Positions 1-12,094 of a stretch of DNA of 64,000 bases are shown piece after piece. The number at the start of each line of letters is the position of its first letter. Position 1 is the first letter of the stretch. Below the pieces are notes generated by a model. The model searched no databases. It saw nothing but the letters and a program-made list of their open reading frames with translations, and was not told where the DNA came from. Origin of the DNA: Spizellomyces punctatus DAOM BR117 (lineage: Eukaryota > Chytridiomycota > Chytridiomycetes > Spizellomycetales > Spizellomycetaceae); NCBI RefSeq assembly GCF_000182565.1, contig NW_015971548.1, positions 302,047 through 366,046 of the forward strand, read 5' to 3'. Both the position numbers and the translations under genes were made by a program.

Positions 1-336
1 AGAACGTCCAAGCCTTCAATGACATCCAGTCGTTGAATTCCTCCACACTTTCATCATCGTCTGTACATTAGTCTCTTCCTGCTGTTCCGAAATTTCTTGG
101 TCGCCTGACGTGCTGTGCTGAGCGACATCCTCGGCAGAAGGCGATATGACCTGGATTGCTTGTGGGGACGGAGGCGAAGGTTCAAGGTACTCGACATCGG
201 TAAGTTGGACGGTATTTTCTGCCTGCAATACAGTTTTCAAGGCAGTTCTGTTCGTCTCTGTCACCGTCTCCTCCAGAGCTGGGCCTTGGTCATTGAGACG
301 TAAGGCAGCCTCGTCGTCGTCTTCTGCTCGGATCAT
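1..336 (-). CDS. Acidic protein, 5' part, runs off left edge
   Basis: Reading leftward from an ATG at 336, the minus strand stays open for about 100 codons. The protein is acidic and rich in Glu, Thr, Ser and Pro, as in a disordered region. Near position 75 the frame probably changes. Another minus-strand frame then reads DDESVEEFNDWMSLKAWTF up to the window edge, which looks more protein-like than the first frame's own ending (stop near 16). A short intron somewhere between about 60 and 145 would reconcile the two, but I could not fix a phase-consistent splice pair. No family is recognised. The gene is truncated by the window, so its length and C-terminus are unknown. Nothing suggests a link with the plus-strand gene that starts 680 bp away. 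Confidence 0.4.
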
Positions 337-1017
337 GTTTGAAACCTCTGACAGCTTGCACTTTGCAGCAATACAAGAGTATTAGAGAAGGTAGTTGAAC
401 GTAATGATGTGACCAGCTGGAAGCTGAACTCTACAGTTTCATTCTCCACCACAAAGGAAAACGCGAGGGAAAAGGCCTCGCGCGGGGGCTTCGGACATGC
501 ACGTGATGTGCTTTATAAGCCGGCATTCGGACAGATCTTCACCTATTGACCATCGTTAGCGTTGTCTACGGCTTTGCGATAATGGTCTAGTTTTTGGAGT
601 ATGCCAATGTACTTTATTGAATCAACATTGGTAAGTCTCTTTCCATCCTCTTGGTAGGTACTGAAATTCTCTCTTCCCGAATCAGCCGACTACAGATTTG
701 CCATATCGGCATTACTTTGCTGCATGTGATGTACCAATCTTCAAGAGGGCCATTCGTCAACTCCCGAAGGTGGACGGTTGCATGCCCGGCCATTGGTGTC
801 AACCCGTCGTTGGCCAGCGAGCGAGCGACCGTTGCCTGTGGGTCTGGTTGGCTGTGCCACTATTGTAATCTAACCATATTTGAATCTTGCTGTCAACGCG
901 TGGATTTTGTCCTGCTGCTTGCCGTCGTCACAACGGCGGCGACCGCGCACCCATAAGCTCTGATTCATCCAAGCAATTACCACCCATATTCTCCTTCCAC
1001 ATAAACCGTAGACCACC
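337..1017. other. Intergenic, divergent promoter region
   Basis: This stretch lies between the starts of two divergent genes. An E-box core CACGTG near 499-504 and a TTTATAAG near 511 are visible in it. Short open frames on both strands have no splice or motif support. I see no RNA gene or repeat. Confidence 0.4.
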
Positions 1018-1785
1018 ATGTCTAGAAACCCATTCGCAGACGATGCACCGTTGTTTGATGCACCGCCGGGTGAAGAGCCATTGTTTTTGCAGCCCACGAG
1101 CAGAGTGCGTTCTTCCTTGAGATTTGCATCGGCCAACGGTTGACAAAGTTTGCTTATATGTTAGTGCCTTTGTACAGGACAGGATGATTGAAAACGTTAT
1201 TGGTGCTGGGGTTCTCGCGTTTGTTGTGGTGAGTATTTGTTGGAATATATCATATCAGTCCTTTTAGATGTGCATGTTCACACTCAGCAAATGAATCCTG
1301 ATTATTGTCCATGACTAGTTGACGTTCATATTCTCGTTGATCAATGGATTCGGAAGATCCGCGAACCATCTCTTCCTCGGACTTGTTCTGTTGTCGTTTA
1401 CATTTGTAGCAATCCAACTGGTGAGAAGGCCTTTAATTACCAAAAGTCCACATTGTGCTTGCATCCATTCTAAACACGATCGTCTTCCCGATCACAGATT
1501 CGATGGTACCGACTAGGCGATTTGGATCCGAAATTCAAATTCCTTATCCTAACTATGGGTGTATCAGTGGTTATACTTGGCATCGTCGCCAACGTGTATT
1601 TTTGGTCGACTACGGTGGATCCAGGATTGGCAAGCTGCAATGGCACGCCCGTACCAGAATATCATGCAAAGAGGGCTCTCTTTGAGGCTGCCACTGGTCA
1701 GTGTTGGTATATTTGTGACAAGGGATTCGCTTTGGATGCGAGTGGCGGTGCACCAGGAGTATGTAAAACCTTACCGGCAAACTAG
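1018..1785 (+). CDS. TMEM243-like multipass membrane protein
   Basis: Four exons (1018-1104, 1178-1228, 1319-1420, 1498-1785) give 175 aa. After a polar N-terminus containing NPFADDAPLF comes DRMIENVIGAG, then hydrophobic segments, and the signature IRWYRLGDLDPKF followed by a last membrane segment ending in NVYF. This order matches vertebrate TMEM243 (DR-I-N-V-G, then YWYRQGDLEPKF, then a final TM), a small membrane protein of unclear function. The introns are 73-90 nt with GT-AG ends and phase 0. It differs from animal homologues in a C-terminal extension of roughly 50 residues with four cysteines (about 139-170), likely outside the membrane. The ATG is in good context (ccaccATG). The family assignment rests on motif memory, so the fold is firm and the function is not. 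Confidence 0.8.
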
Positions 1786-2239
1786 TGAATGGCAATATAC
1801 ATTGTTGAATGAGTCTGCTCCTGCATGGAAGTCGTATATATGTGTATCCTTTTGCAACGGCTAGCCAAAGCCCTCACTGGGCGACTAAGATGTTTGAGCT
1901 TGATCTCTCGTCCACTCACCAAATAGCCAGCAGTTTGGCGGCAAATATACCCCTCCTTCTTCTGACATGTCTTTGATGTGGACTGAAGTTCGTGAGTTCA
2001 GTCCCATCCCATCCATGGAATGATTTTGGGCTTTCTGAGTTCTATGAAACGGGGGGGATTCATAGAAAGATCGGCAGCAGCGAGGTAAGCCAACCATCGC
2101 GGCCATGGCAAGAGTGATAAATGGACGATACGAGTTCTCGTTGTGCTTCTTTTACCATAAATCTGCTCTTTGATCTCAATTCTCCAATTCAACTTTCTGT
2201 GCAAACGAGCTATTGTCTTGCAGGTAACCCAAGGCCCAC
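1786..2239. other. Convergent 3' intergenic region
   Basis: This lies between the 3' ends of the TMEM243-like gene and the minus-strand gene at 2240-2713. A minus-strand open stretch (1885-2106) ends in GGVYLPPNCWLFGEW. It might be an extra 3' exon of the minus-strand gene, but I could not find a splice pair that keeps the frame. Confidence 0.3.
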
Positions 2240-2713
2240 CTATACGACGTCTCCTCGCTCCATATGCTCCGCCAAGGTCTCTTCATACTTTAAAGCTGCA
2301 CTAAGAGTCTTTGCCGCCGCTGATTTCGGTCTAACATATCCGATTTCTTCCTGTTCGGATTTAATCCGCTCCTCAGCCTCCTTTCTGAGCCGGCGAGCAA
2401 GGTCCGCTGGCGAATAAGACCCTTTTTTGGAGGGCAATGCTGCTTTTTGGATATCAAGGGATTTATCGCCAGGGAGCTCGAGCTCTGTTGCCATTGCTGA
2501 AGCGTATTTACCGAATGCCGCTATAAGCCATCGATTGAATTTTGTGATATTACTCAAGTAGTTGCCAGATTTGATATTACCACATGCGTTGGCACCCTCA
2601 TCGTGTGGGTCAATGTGACCTTTTTGGTGTCCAACTTCTTGGCTATGGAGACTCGCTTCTGCTTTGAGGTCGGAGAGTTTCCTATATGCGTCAGGTGCCA
2701 AGTTTTCCGCCAT
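2240..2713 (-). CDS. Unknown 157-aa soluble protein
   Basis: A single open frame from ATG at 2713 to TAG at 2240 on the minus strand gives 157 aa. I do not recognise the family. The middle part (NYLSNITKFNRWLIAAFGKYASAM) looks like an amphipathic helical segment. It is followed by a Lys/Arg/Glu-rich helix (about 107-125) that could form a short coiled coil. There is no signal peptide or membrane span. Further minus-strand open sequence lies downstream at 1885-2106 and 1998-2204, so the true C-terminus could extend through an intron. Composition is ordinary for a nuclear gene, and the start codon is followed by an uninterrupted, non-repetitive sequence. I rate it a probable gene of unknown role. 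Confidence 0.55.
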   Translation of the reverse strand: MAENLAPDAYRKLSDLKAEASLHSQEVGHQKGHIDPHDEGANACGNIKSGNYLSNITKFNRWLIAAFGKYASAMATELELPGDKSLDIQKAALPSKKGSYSPADLARRLRKEAEERIKSEQEEIGYVRPKSAAAKTLSAALKYEETLAEHMERGDVV

Positions 2714-3801
2714 GATGTCTAGGGGTGTGGAAAATGGAATGCTGATGGCGAGCAGTTCATTTCACGATAACTTGATTTTCTTTACGTGATTCGCCTTACG
2801 GGAGTACTGGTACTCTTCATGACGTGATTGGCAATCCAACTAATGCACCGACAATTGAGCGAACGCCAATTCTCCAGTGACAGTTGAAACGTTGGAGGCT
2901 CATCATTTATGACATAGTGAAGGTTGTGAAAGCGCGCAAAAGATCTTTATCTTGTTCAGTAGCAAGGTCTCTTGATGATAAGATATCAGGCATGCAAGCA
3001 CCTTCACAACCAGCTAGTCTACTTTATCTATCTTTCATGACAAGGCCAAGCTCATTACAAGGTAGGCAACCAAAAACCTCCAGCAACACATGTTTGTGAC
3101 GTCCATAACGGCGCGCATCGAAACCCGGTACCCGGTATACGGAAGGTCGGAAAATTCTATCCACAATTTAAATACCAGCAAAAACTTTTATGTTCCAAAT
3201 TCCTGAAACCATAAGATCTCGTGGAGCGCGGTCACATGCTAACTGCAAATCTTTCTGAACCAAGGCTACGATCGATTTCGGAAATTTTCGGATAACGGGA
3301 ATGTGGGGGTTCTGGCGGCACAGTCCACAAACTCGGACCAGAACGGCTTCCTGTTGCTAACACGTCGGAGACGCCAACAGCACCTGCCAAGGACATGATG
3401 GCAAACCCTTATTGAACAAACACGTCGTCACTTCAAGCCTTCTGTGAAATCCGCATGTTCCCAGCGTAGGTCAATCGAATCCATCTCGCTTACCAAAAGG
3501 TGTATGGATGCTTGTCGATTATCGGAGGAAGATAAGAATAAATGTCTCCAACGAGTATGTGCCACCCACTCAATGTGACAGTGCCTCTCATTATGCATGA
3601 CTGTGCCATAGCCTGAAATGCACATGTTGCGTGTCTGAAGATCAGCTAAAGGGGGAGACAGTTGTGTTTCGAGATCCCCTTGAATTTAACGTTGCATTGC
3701 CACCGTGTAGACCAGTGGCACAGCGACTGTTCCATGCACTGGATTGAAATCGATCTCATCTTGTGTGACCAGAGTAAAAAACGGATATGGGCCTTGGGGA
3801 G
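2714..3801. other. Intergenic, upstream of glutamate synthase
   Basis: About 1.1 kb holds no supported gene. Open frames of 65-100 codons on both strands lack motifs or splice continuity. A small palindromic cluster around 3122-3140 (repeated CCGGTA) is the only local structure I see. Confidence 0.4.
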
Positions 3802-3810
3802 TATATAAAG
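3802..3810 (+). promoter_or_regulatory. TATA box of glutamate synthase gene
   Basis: TATATAAAG matches the TATA consensus and is followed by a pyrimidine-rich stretch (about 3820-4060) of the kind found around fungal transcription starts. The coding start lies 496 bp downstream, so the leader is long. Confidence 0.55.
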
Positions 3811-4076
3811 GGCGTGGGACTCTGGATTTTTCTTCTTCCCCTTCTGCCCTCCTTCCTTGCCGACACTCGCAGCTGGGTGTTTCTTGCAAAAGTCCGGTTC
3901 TCGCCCAAACCAGCGCTTTTCGCCAAAATCCTTGTCTGTGTGCTTCATCGTCGTCGTTAGGAAGGGAGTCTGTCTTCATTATTAGTATTATATTGGATAT
4001 CCGACTACTCTACTACACACTTTTTGCACATACACTATTGTTTTTTTCGTTTTTCTGTCTCCTCGGGACCTTGCTG

Positions 4077-4235
4077 GTGAGTGCACAGTGCTTTTTAGGC
4101 AGAATTCCGAACCATTGTATAGCTTGTTTTGGCTGACTCTGGAGATTTCCCCATCTTTTACAGAACTGTTTATCTGCAAGGATTCCATTTGTAACCTAGA
4201 TTTTTCACACATACACTTTTCATCTTTATCCACAG
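4077..4235 (+). other. Possible 5'-UTR intron of glutamate synthase
   Basis: A consensus donor GTGAGT at 4077 and an acceptor TTTATCCACAG ending at 4235 would remove 159 nt of leader between the TATA box (3802) and the start codon (4306). This is inferred from splice signals only. Confidence 0.35.
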
Positions 4236-4305
4236 GTGGGCTCGCTCGTTTGCTGTCTGTGAAAAAAGGATCAGATTTACTTACCAGCGCAGTTGGGTTT
4301 AAAAG

Positions 4306-7300
4306 ATGGCTCCGCAGGACGAACACTTTGAGTCTTGGGCGGATGTTATCCCGCAAGCTCAGGGTCTATACGACCCCGAATTTGAGAAGGATGCTTGTGG
4401 TGTTGGGTTTGTTTGTCACATTAAGGGGCAGCCTAGCCACGAGATTGTTGCGGATGCACGCAACTTACTCTGCAACATGACCCACCGTGGTGCCGTAGGG
4501 GCAGACACTCGGGATGGTGATGGCGCTGGCGTCATGTGTTCGATCCCTCACGAACTCTTTGGTCGCGAGATTAAGAGAAACTTTGGCATTGTATTGCCTC
4601 CGCCCGGGCAATATGCTGTTGGTAACATTTATCTCAAACCCGACGAGGTCGTGATGAAAGACAGCCAAGAGAAATTTGAGGAAATCGCTCAAAGCCTCGG
4701 TCTCAATGTGCTCTGCTGGCGTCCAGTACCGCGCAACAACACTATTCTCGGCCCATCCTCCAAAAGCAAAGAACCCGAAATTTTCCAGCCCTTCGTCACC
4801 CTAGTCCGCGCTCACAATGCCGAATTTGACTACAAACACTTTGAGCGTCAGCTCTATCTTCTCCGCAAACAAACTACTCACGCTATCACATTAAAGAAAT
4901 GGTTCTACATCTGTTCTCTTTCGAGCAAACACATGGTATACAAGGGTCTGCTCGCCCCGGTGCAAGTATATGACTACTTTGCTGATCTGACCAACCCTGG
5001 TTTCAAATCATACTTTTGTTTGGTTCACTCTCGTTTCTCCACCAACACGTTTCCTTCATGGGACCGTGCACAGCCGATGCGATGGTGCGCTCACAATGGT
5101 GAAATCAACACGCTTCGTGGTAACAAAAACTGGATGAGAGCCAGAGAAGGTGTCATTAAGAGCGAAGCATTCAAGGAACATCTGGAAACCCTTTTGCCTA
5201 TCATTGAAGAAGGCGGTTCCGATTCTGCCGCTTTTGATAACGTGCTCGAGCTTCTGATTATGAATGGTGTCGTATCGCTTCCCGAGGCCGTCATGATGAT
5301 GATTCCAGAAGCCTGGGAGAACCAGCCCAACATGGAACCTGAGAAGCGCGCTTTCTACGAATGGGCCGCATGTCTTATGGAGCCATGGGACGGTCCTGCG
5401 CTGTTCACGTTCTCGGACGGTCGATACGTTGGTGCTTCATTGGATCGTAACGGTCTTCGCCCCTGTCGATTCTATGTCACGGACGCCGACATTATGATTT
5501 GCGCCTCTGAAGTGGGCACTATCTTCGTCAAACCGGAGACTATCGTTTCCAAGGGACGTCTCCAACCCGGAAAGATGTTGCTTGTTGATACTGAAGAAGG
5601 ACGTGTTGTCGATGACCGCGAGCTCAAAATGAGGATCTGCACGGAGCGCCCCTTCGGAACCTGGATCAAAGATAATATGCTCAGCATGGAGGATGTTCGC
5701 AAATTCGCTCAGCGGTCGGGAGCTTTCCATAAACCCGCTCTTGACGAGCACTCGGTGGCAGAGGATAAGCGCATGTTGGCGTTTGGTTTCACCATTGAGC
5801 AGCTTAACATGCTCATCATGCCGATGGTCGCGGACGGTAAAGAAGCCCTCGGATCTATGGGTTACGATACGCCGCTTGCCTGCATGTCTCGACAGCCAAA
5901 GGTGGTCTATGAATACTTCCGTCAGCTGTTCGCTCAAGTCACCAATCCACCCATTGATCCCATCCGTGAGGAAATTGTCATGTCCTTGTCCTGCTATGTC
6001 GGACCTCAAGGCAATATTCTCGAGATGACTCCCACTCAAGCACATCGGCTTCACCTCCCCTCTCCCATCATCTCCATCGAGGAATTGGAAGCACTCAAGA
6101 CATTGCCACGCTTCAGGGCTGATTGGAGTGTTGCTGAGATTGACATTACTTTCCCTAAGAACGAGGGCGTGGCTGGCTACCTCGCTGCTCTCGACCGCGT
6201 GTGCTCCGAAGTGTCTCAAGCCATTCACGATGGGTTGAAGATTGCTATCCTCAGCGACCGCCACGTGTCCTCCGACCGCGTTCCTCTCTCCGCTCTCGTT
6301 GCCTTGGGAGGTGTGCACCACCATCTGGTCCGTAACAAGCTTCGGTCCAAAATTGCATTGGTGGCAGAGACTGGTGAAGCGCGCGAAGTCCATCACTTCT
6401 GTGTACTCTTGGGATATGGTGCCGACGCTATCTGCCCGTACTTGGCGTACGAGGCGATGCTCAAGCTGAAGAGGGAGAATATCCTCAGGAGGGATCTTGC
6501 CGAAGACAAAATCATTTACAATTACATTAAGGCGAGCAATGACGGTATCCGCAAGGTGATGTCCAAGATGGGTATCTCCACTTTGCAGAGTTACAAGGCT
6601 GCTCAGATTTTCGAGGCTCTTGGTTTGGACTCTTCGGTTGTTTCCAAGTGCTTCTCTGGTACAGCTTCACGTATCAAGGGTGTCGGATTTGATATTTTGG
6701 CGTTGGACGCCATCACCTTCCATGAAGCCGCTTGGCCATCGCGTGACACTGTCACCATTGAGACGCTCCCGGAGTCTGGTGACTACCACTGGCGTGATGG
6801 TGGAGAGGCACACATCAACGACCCGGCCAGTATCGCGAATTTGCAAGATGCTGTCCGCCGCAAAAACACCAATGCCTACGAAGCATACTCACGTCAATCA
6901 TACGAGCAGATCAAGAATTGCACACTTCGTGGTCTTCTCGACTTCAAATTTGACAATTCAAGACCCATTCCAATCGAGGACGTTGAGCCATGGACAAACA
7001 TTGTCAAGCGTTTCTGTACAGGCGCCATGTCGTACGGGTCTATCTCCTTCGAGGCGCACTCAACACTTGCTTTGGCCATGAACCGTTTGGGCGGAAAAAG
7101 TAACACTGGAGAAGGTGGCGAAGACCCAGAGCGATCGAAACCTTTGACCAACGGAGATTCCATGCGTTCTGCCATCAAGCAAGTCGCCTCAGGTCGTTTC
7201 GGTGTCACGAGCTACTACCTCTCAGATGCTGAGGAACTCCAAATCAAGATGGCGCAAGGTGCCAAACCCGGTGAAGGTGGTGAGCTCCCTGGACACAAGG

Positions 7301-10300
7301 TGTCCGAAGGCATCGCTGCTACGCGTAAATCTACCCCCGGCGTTGGACTTATCAGTCCCCCTCCCCATCACGACATCTACTCCATTGAAGATCTTAAGCA
7401 GTTGATTTACGATTTGAAATGTGCCAACCCCGCATCTCGCGTGTCTGTCAAACTCGTATCCGAAGTCGGTGTCGGTGTTATTGCTTCCGGTGTGGCCAAG
7501 GCAAGGGCGGACCACATTTTGATCTCTGGTCATGATGGAGGCACGGGAGCCAGTCGATGGACTGGTATCAAATACGCCGGTCTTCCTTGGGAGCTTGGTC
7601 TTGCCGAAACGCACCAAACTCTGGTCCTTAACGACCTTCGTGGCCGTGTAGTTCTTCAGACCGATGGTCAAATAAAGACAGGTCGTGATGTTGCCATTGC
7701 ATGTCTGCTCGGCGCTGAAGAATGGGGTTTCGCAACTGCTCCTCTCATTGCCATGGGCTGTACTATGATGCGGAAGTGTCACCTGGTGAGTGGACGTTAC
7801 TTTAATGCATCATTTACATGAGGAACTAACTCGCTTTCCTACATTAGAACACCTGCCCAGTTGGTGTGGCTACTCAGGACCCTGAACTGCGGAAGAAGTT
7901 TGAGGGTACTCCTGAAGACGTTGTGAATTTCTTCTATTACGTCGCCGAAGAATGCCGTACGATAATGGCCAAGCTTGGTTTCCACACGATCGATGAGATG
8001 GTTGGTCGTACCGACTTCTTAACGGTCAACGAGGCCGTCAAGAATCCCAAAACCCGCAACCTCGATCTCACACCGATCCTAACTCCCGCTTTCACCCTTC
8101 GTCCTGGTGCAGCTACTCATAACGTGAAGAAGCAAGATCACATGTTGTACAAACGTTTGGACAACAAGCTGATCGAGCAGGCCAAGCGGGCTCTTGAGAC
8201 GCGTCGTCCTGTTCAGATCGCGGCCGAAGTTGTGAACACTGACCGTGCCCTCGGGGCCACACTCAGTTACGAAGTGTCAAGGGCCCACGGTGAAGCAGGT
8301 CTACCGGACGGTACAATTCACGTGCAGCTCACAGGGTCCGCCGGTCAATCTCTGGGAGCTTTCTTGGCTCCTGGTGTGTTCATTGAGTTGGAGGGTGACG
8401 CCAACGACTATGTAGGCAAAGGTCTTTCGGGAGGACAAATTGTCGTATACCCTCCAAAGGTCTCCAAGTTCAAGGCTGAAGAGAACATCATTGTTGGAAA
8501 CGTTTGTTTGTACGGTGCTACCAGCGGTAAAGCCTTCTTCTCTGGAGTTGCCGCCGAGCGTTTCGCGGTCCGTAACTCGGGTGCGATTGCTGTTGTCGAG
8601 GGAGTCGGTGACCACGGTTGTGAATACATGACTGGTGGTCGTGTGGTTATTCTCGGTCCTGCTGGACGCAACTTTGCTGCTGGTATGAGCGGAGGTATCG
8701 CCTACGTCCTCGACCAGGAGGATCGCTTCCACGGAATCTGCAACACGGAGATGGTAGACTTGGATCGCGTGAACGAGGTTGACGATGTCAAGTGGCTCAA
8801 GGATTTGATTACCGAACATTACACGCTGACCGGCTCTGGCGTCGCACAACGTGTCCTCCAGAACTGGCACAAGGCTCTGCCCAAGTTCGTCAAGGTCTTC
8901 CCTCGTGATTACAAAGCAGTGTTGGCAAAGAAGATGCAGGAGAAGGAAGGCTCCCTCAACGCGCCAAAGGCTGAGCCCGCTCCTGCACCCGCACCCCGTA
9001 AAGAGCCGCTCCTTCTTGACCTTGAAGACAGTGTTACGGACGAAGCTATGGCGAAGAAGCGTGTCGCCGTCGTTGACAAGGTTCGCGGATTCATGAAGTA
9101 CAACCGTCAAGGCGACCAATACCGGAACCCACGCAAGCGTACAAAGGACTGGAAAGAGATCAACGCGCGTTTGAACCCTGAAGATCTCAAAGTTCAGGCT
9201 GCTCGTTGCATGGACTGTGGTGTACCCTTCTGTCAGTCGGACAATGGATGTCCCATTGGTAACATCATCCCCAAGTGGAACGACCTTGTCTTCAAGAACC
9301 AATGGCAAGAGGCTTTGGATCGCTTGCTGATGACCAACAACTTCCCCGAGTTCACTGGTCGCGTGTGTCCAGCTCCTTGCGAAGGTGCTTGTGTCTTGGG
9401 CATCAACGAGTTGCCCGTGTCGATCAAGAGCATTGAGTGTGCCATCATTGACCGGGGTTTCGCAGAGGGATGGATTGTTCCCACCCCACCAAAGCACCGT
9501 ACTGGAAAACGCATTGCAGTCATTGGTTCTGGACCCGCTGGGCTTGCGGCTGCCGATCAACTCAACAAGGCTGGTCACACTGTGACGGTATACGACCGTA
9601 ACGACCGTATTGGAGGTCTGCTTATGTACGGTATCCCCAACATGAAGCTTGACAAGGCTATTGTGCAGCGCCGTGTTGATTTGATGGCGGCTGAAGGTGT
9701 TGAGTTTGTCACCAATGCGCATGTCGGCAAGAACGTGGATGTCCGCAAGTTGAAGGAGGACAATGATGTCGTGGTGCTCGCTATGGGTGCGACATGGCCT
9801 CGTGACTTACCTGTGCCGAACAGGAACTTGGATGGTGTGCACTTTGCCATGGAATTCCTCCAACGTAATACCAAGAGTTTGTTGGACTCTGACCTTCGCA
9901 ATGGCGATTACCTCAGTGCTAAGGGCAAGCACGTTGTGGTTATTGGCGGAGGTGATACTGGTACTGATTGCTTGGCTACATCTTTGCGTCACGGTATGTA
10001 TGGCTGTTTGTCAGTTTGCATAATTCTCTCAATTGCTCATTTTCGCTTTATCCACCTCTAGGCGCTGCAAGCATTGTCAATTTTGAACTTCTTCCCCAAC
10101 CCCCAGCAACGCGTGCCAAGGACAACCCATGGCCCACGTTCCCCCGTGTCTTCAAGGTTGACTATGGTCACGCTGAGGTCGCTGTTCACCACGGCAAGGA
10201 TCCCCGTGAGTATTGCATCTTGACCAAAGAATTTGTGTCAGACGGCAAAGGTCACGTCAAGGGTATCAACACGGTTCGCGTTGAATGGACCAAGGACGAG

Positions 10301-10699
10301 AAGGGCGCATGGACGATGCGTGAAGTTCCAGGCACGGAGAAGTTCTTCCAAGCCGACATGGTTCTTCTCGCCATGGGATTCTTGGGGCCGGAGAAGGATG
10401 TCATGCAGCAGTTGGGTGTTACCCAGGACGCTAGGACCAACATTATCACCCCCAAGAACAGCTACGCGACCAACGTTCCAGGCGTATACGCTGCCGGTGA
10501 TTGCCGACGAGGGCAGAGTTTAATTGTATGGGGTATCAATGAAGGACGACAAGCTGCGAGGGAAATCGATCTTTATCTAATGGGCAACACACGATTGCCG
10601 GTGCCGGGCGGTATCGAGCAACGTCCAGTGGAACTATTGGAGCGGGTTGCATTGGCTTGGGCATCTGATGGTCGGGGCGGCACGGCAGGTGTTGCGTAA
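4306..10699 (+). CDS. GLT1: Glutamate synthase [NADH] (GOGAT)
   Basis: Three exons (4306-7785, 7848-9993, 10062-10699) give 2087 aa, close to yeast Glt1 (2145). The enzyme makes two glutamates from glutamine and 2-oxoglutarate using NADH, in cytosolic nitrogen assimilation. The order is a type-2 glutamine amidotransferase domain exposed after removal of a short propeptide (nucleophile Cys31 in KDACGVGF), then a central and an FMN-binding synthase domain ([28 protein letters not shown]). The 3Fe-4S cysteines are Cys1152, Cys1158 and Cys1163 in [14 protein letters not shown]. After them come the glutamate synthase C-terminal beta-helix and a fused small-subunit part with two 4Fe-4S Cys clusters (CMDCGVPFC) and Rossmann motifs ([24 protein letters not shown]). 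Intron 1 sits inside the FMN/Fe-S region and is 62 nt; intron 2 is 68 nt. The large and small bacterial subunits are fused, as expected for eukaryotes. Antisense open frames inside this gene are shadows. Confidence 0.98.
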
Positions 10700-11212
10700 A
10701 CAAAAAGTATGGGAGAATTGGTTGCTTTTTAGTTAATCGGGTGGGGCGGTGGCAGGGGAATGTGCTCACAAGCTACCGCTTATGGTCTACCAGAGTCTCA
10801 CAATCAAAACCCTTGAGGTCTCGTTGGGCGACGAGCCTAGGAGGGCGGAATGGAAGGTGACGGTGGACAGAGTGTGGTGGGTGGAGAGTGTGAGGTTTGA
10901 GCACGAGCAGGCACATGGATGAACATTCAAGCAGTATTGTGTTCGACATGTCAGCTACTACTTTTTTTTATTCTTATTCTCATTGTCTTTGACATGTTTT
11001 TTTTTGTTGCGTGCGTGTAAATTGCCCTTTGCTGAAGGGAGCATTTGTGAATACATTTTTAGTGTACATGATATCCTTTTCTTCTTTCATGGCTGGGATC
11101 TGCAAGATTGATACCACGTGCTTGATAAGTGTGCTGAGTGTGCGTGACATCAGCCGACGGTTCCTTCCTTCATCTCTGCCGCCAGTGTCCGCAAACGCTC
11201 TCAATAAACAAA
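10700..11212. other. Intergenic between GLT1 and pirin
   Basis: This is the GLT1 3' region, with a T-rich stretch near 10960-11005, and the short promoter of the pirin gene. No gene or RNA is supported here. Confidence 0.4.
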
Positions 11213-12094
11213 ATGCCCACATTTCAGATACGAAAGAGTGCAGAGAGGGGACATGCCAACCACGGGTGGTTGGATACCTATCATGTAGGTTTACTGTTTG
11301 CATCCAAACGATGCGCTATTTGACAGATACGAGTTAACGGAAGGGAAAACAGACATTTTCGTTCGCAAACTACCATGATACTAAATTTATGGGATTTGGT
11401 GCCTTGAGGGTGTTGAACGAAGATCGAGTTGCATCTGGCAAGTTACTTTTAATCCGATAGCCCATCAATGAATTTCCGTAAAATAACGGTGGACACCACA
11501 GAAAACGGCTTTGGTACACACCCCCACAAGGAATACGAAATCTTTTCCTACATTGTGTCTGGAGTACTTACTCACACGGATTCCCTCGGGCACATTGAAC
11601 GTCTGACACGAGGGATGATACAGCATACATCTGCCGGAACCGGCGTAGCACATTCAGAAACCAACAATGACTCTGAGACTGTGCATTTTCTTCAAATTTG
11701 GTTGAAACCCGCTGTGCATGGTTTAAATCCCAGCTATGTCACTCGAACTTTTACGGATTCCGAAAAGCGGAATCGCCTATGTCCGGTTTTAAAACCAGAT
11801 CCTTCATTAGGACTATCTGTGCCTGTTGAGCTGCAACTGGATAGCCTTGTACCAACTCATGCTGATGTGTACATGTTTGCTGGTATCCTTGATAAAGGTC
11901 ACAAGGTTGTTTATCGGCCGGTTGGGAATAGTAGGAGGATGTATGTTCATGTTGTTATGGGGGGAGGGAGTTTGCGTGTGGGTGAGGTGGTACTTTTCGG
12001 AGGTGATGGGGTTTTTATTGAGGGTGTTGATGGTGGTGTGGAAGTGGAGGGGGTGAATGGAAGTGTTGAGTTTGTGGTTTTGGATTTGGATTGA
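11213..12094 (+). CDS. Pirin family protein (cupin; quercetinase-like)
   Basis: Three exons (11213-11284, 11353-11437, 11502-12094) give 249 aa. The N-terminus reads [27 protein letters not shown], then [13 protein letters not shown], then [11 protein letters not shown], the canonical pirin start. The metal ligands of the pirin cupin are present: His59, His61, His103 and Glu105 (THPH and AHSE). Pirins bind Fe(II); bacterial YhaK/YhhW types show quercetin 2,3-dioxygenase activity, and human pirin is a nuclear co-regulator, so the role here cannot be read from sequence. Intron 1 is GT-AG (68 nt). Intron 2 begins G|GCAAGT and ends CACAG, so it is a GC-AG intron; it restores [13 protein letters not shown] in frame. 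The C-terminal third is unusually Gly/Val-rich. Family call is firm, substrate unknown. Confidence 0.93.
11438..11501 (+). other. GC-AG intron in pirin gene
   Basis: Exon 2 ends GCATCTG and the intron starts GCAAGT, the usual donor form of minor GC-AG introns. The acceptor is ACACCACAG. The 64-nt length and phase 1 fit, and the joined frame gives the conserved pirin sequence. No GT donor nearby keeps the frame. Confidence 0.75.

Noticed and set aside
5437-6396. A 319-codon minus-strand frame
   Set aside because: Antisense to the glutamate synthase first exon; no motifs.
7786-7847. Frameshift or pseudogene in glutamate synthase
   Set aside because: It is a 62-nt GT-AG intron; removing it restores [13 protein letters not shown].
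8301-9722. A 473-codon open frame on the minus strand
   Set aside because: It lies antisense to glutamate synthase exon 2, whose motifs are unmistakable. It has no family features and reflects codon bias on the other strand.
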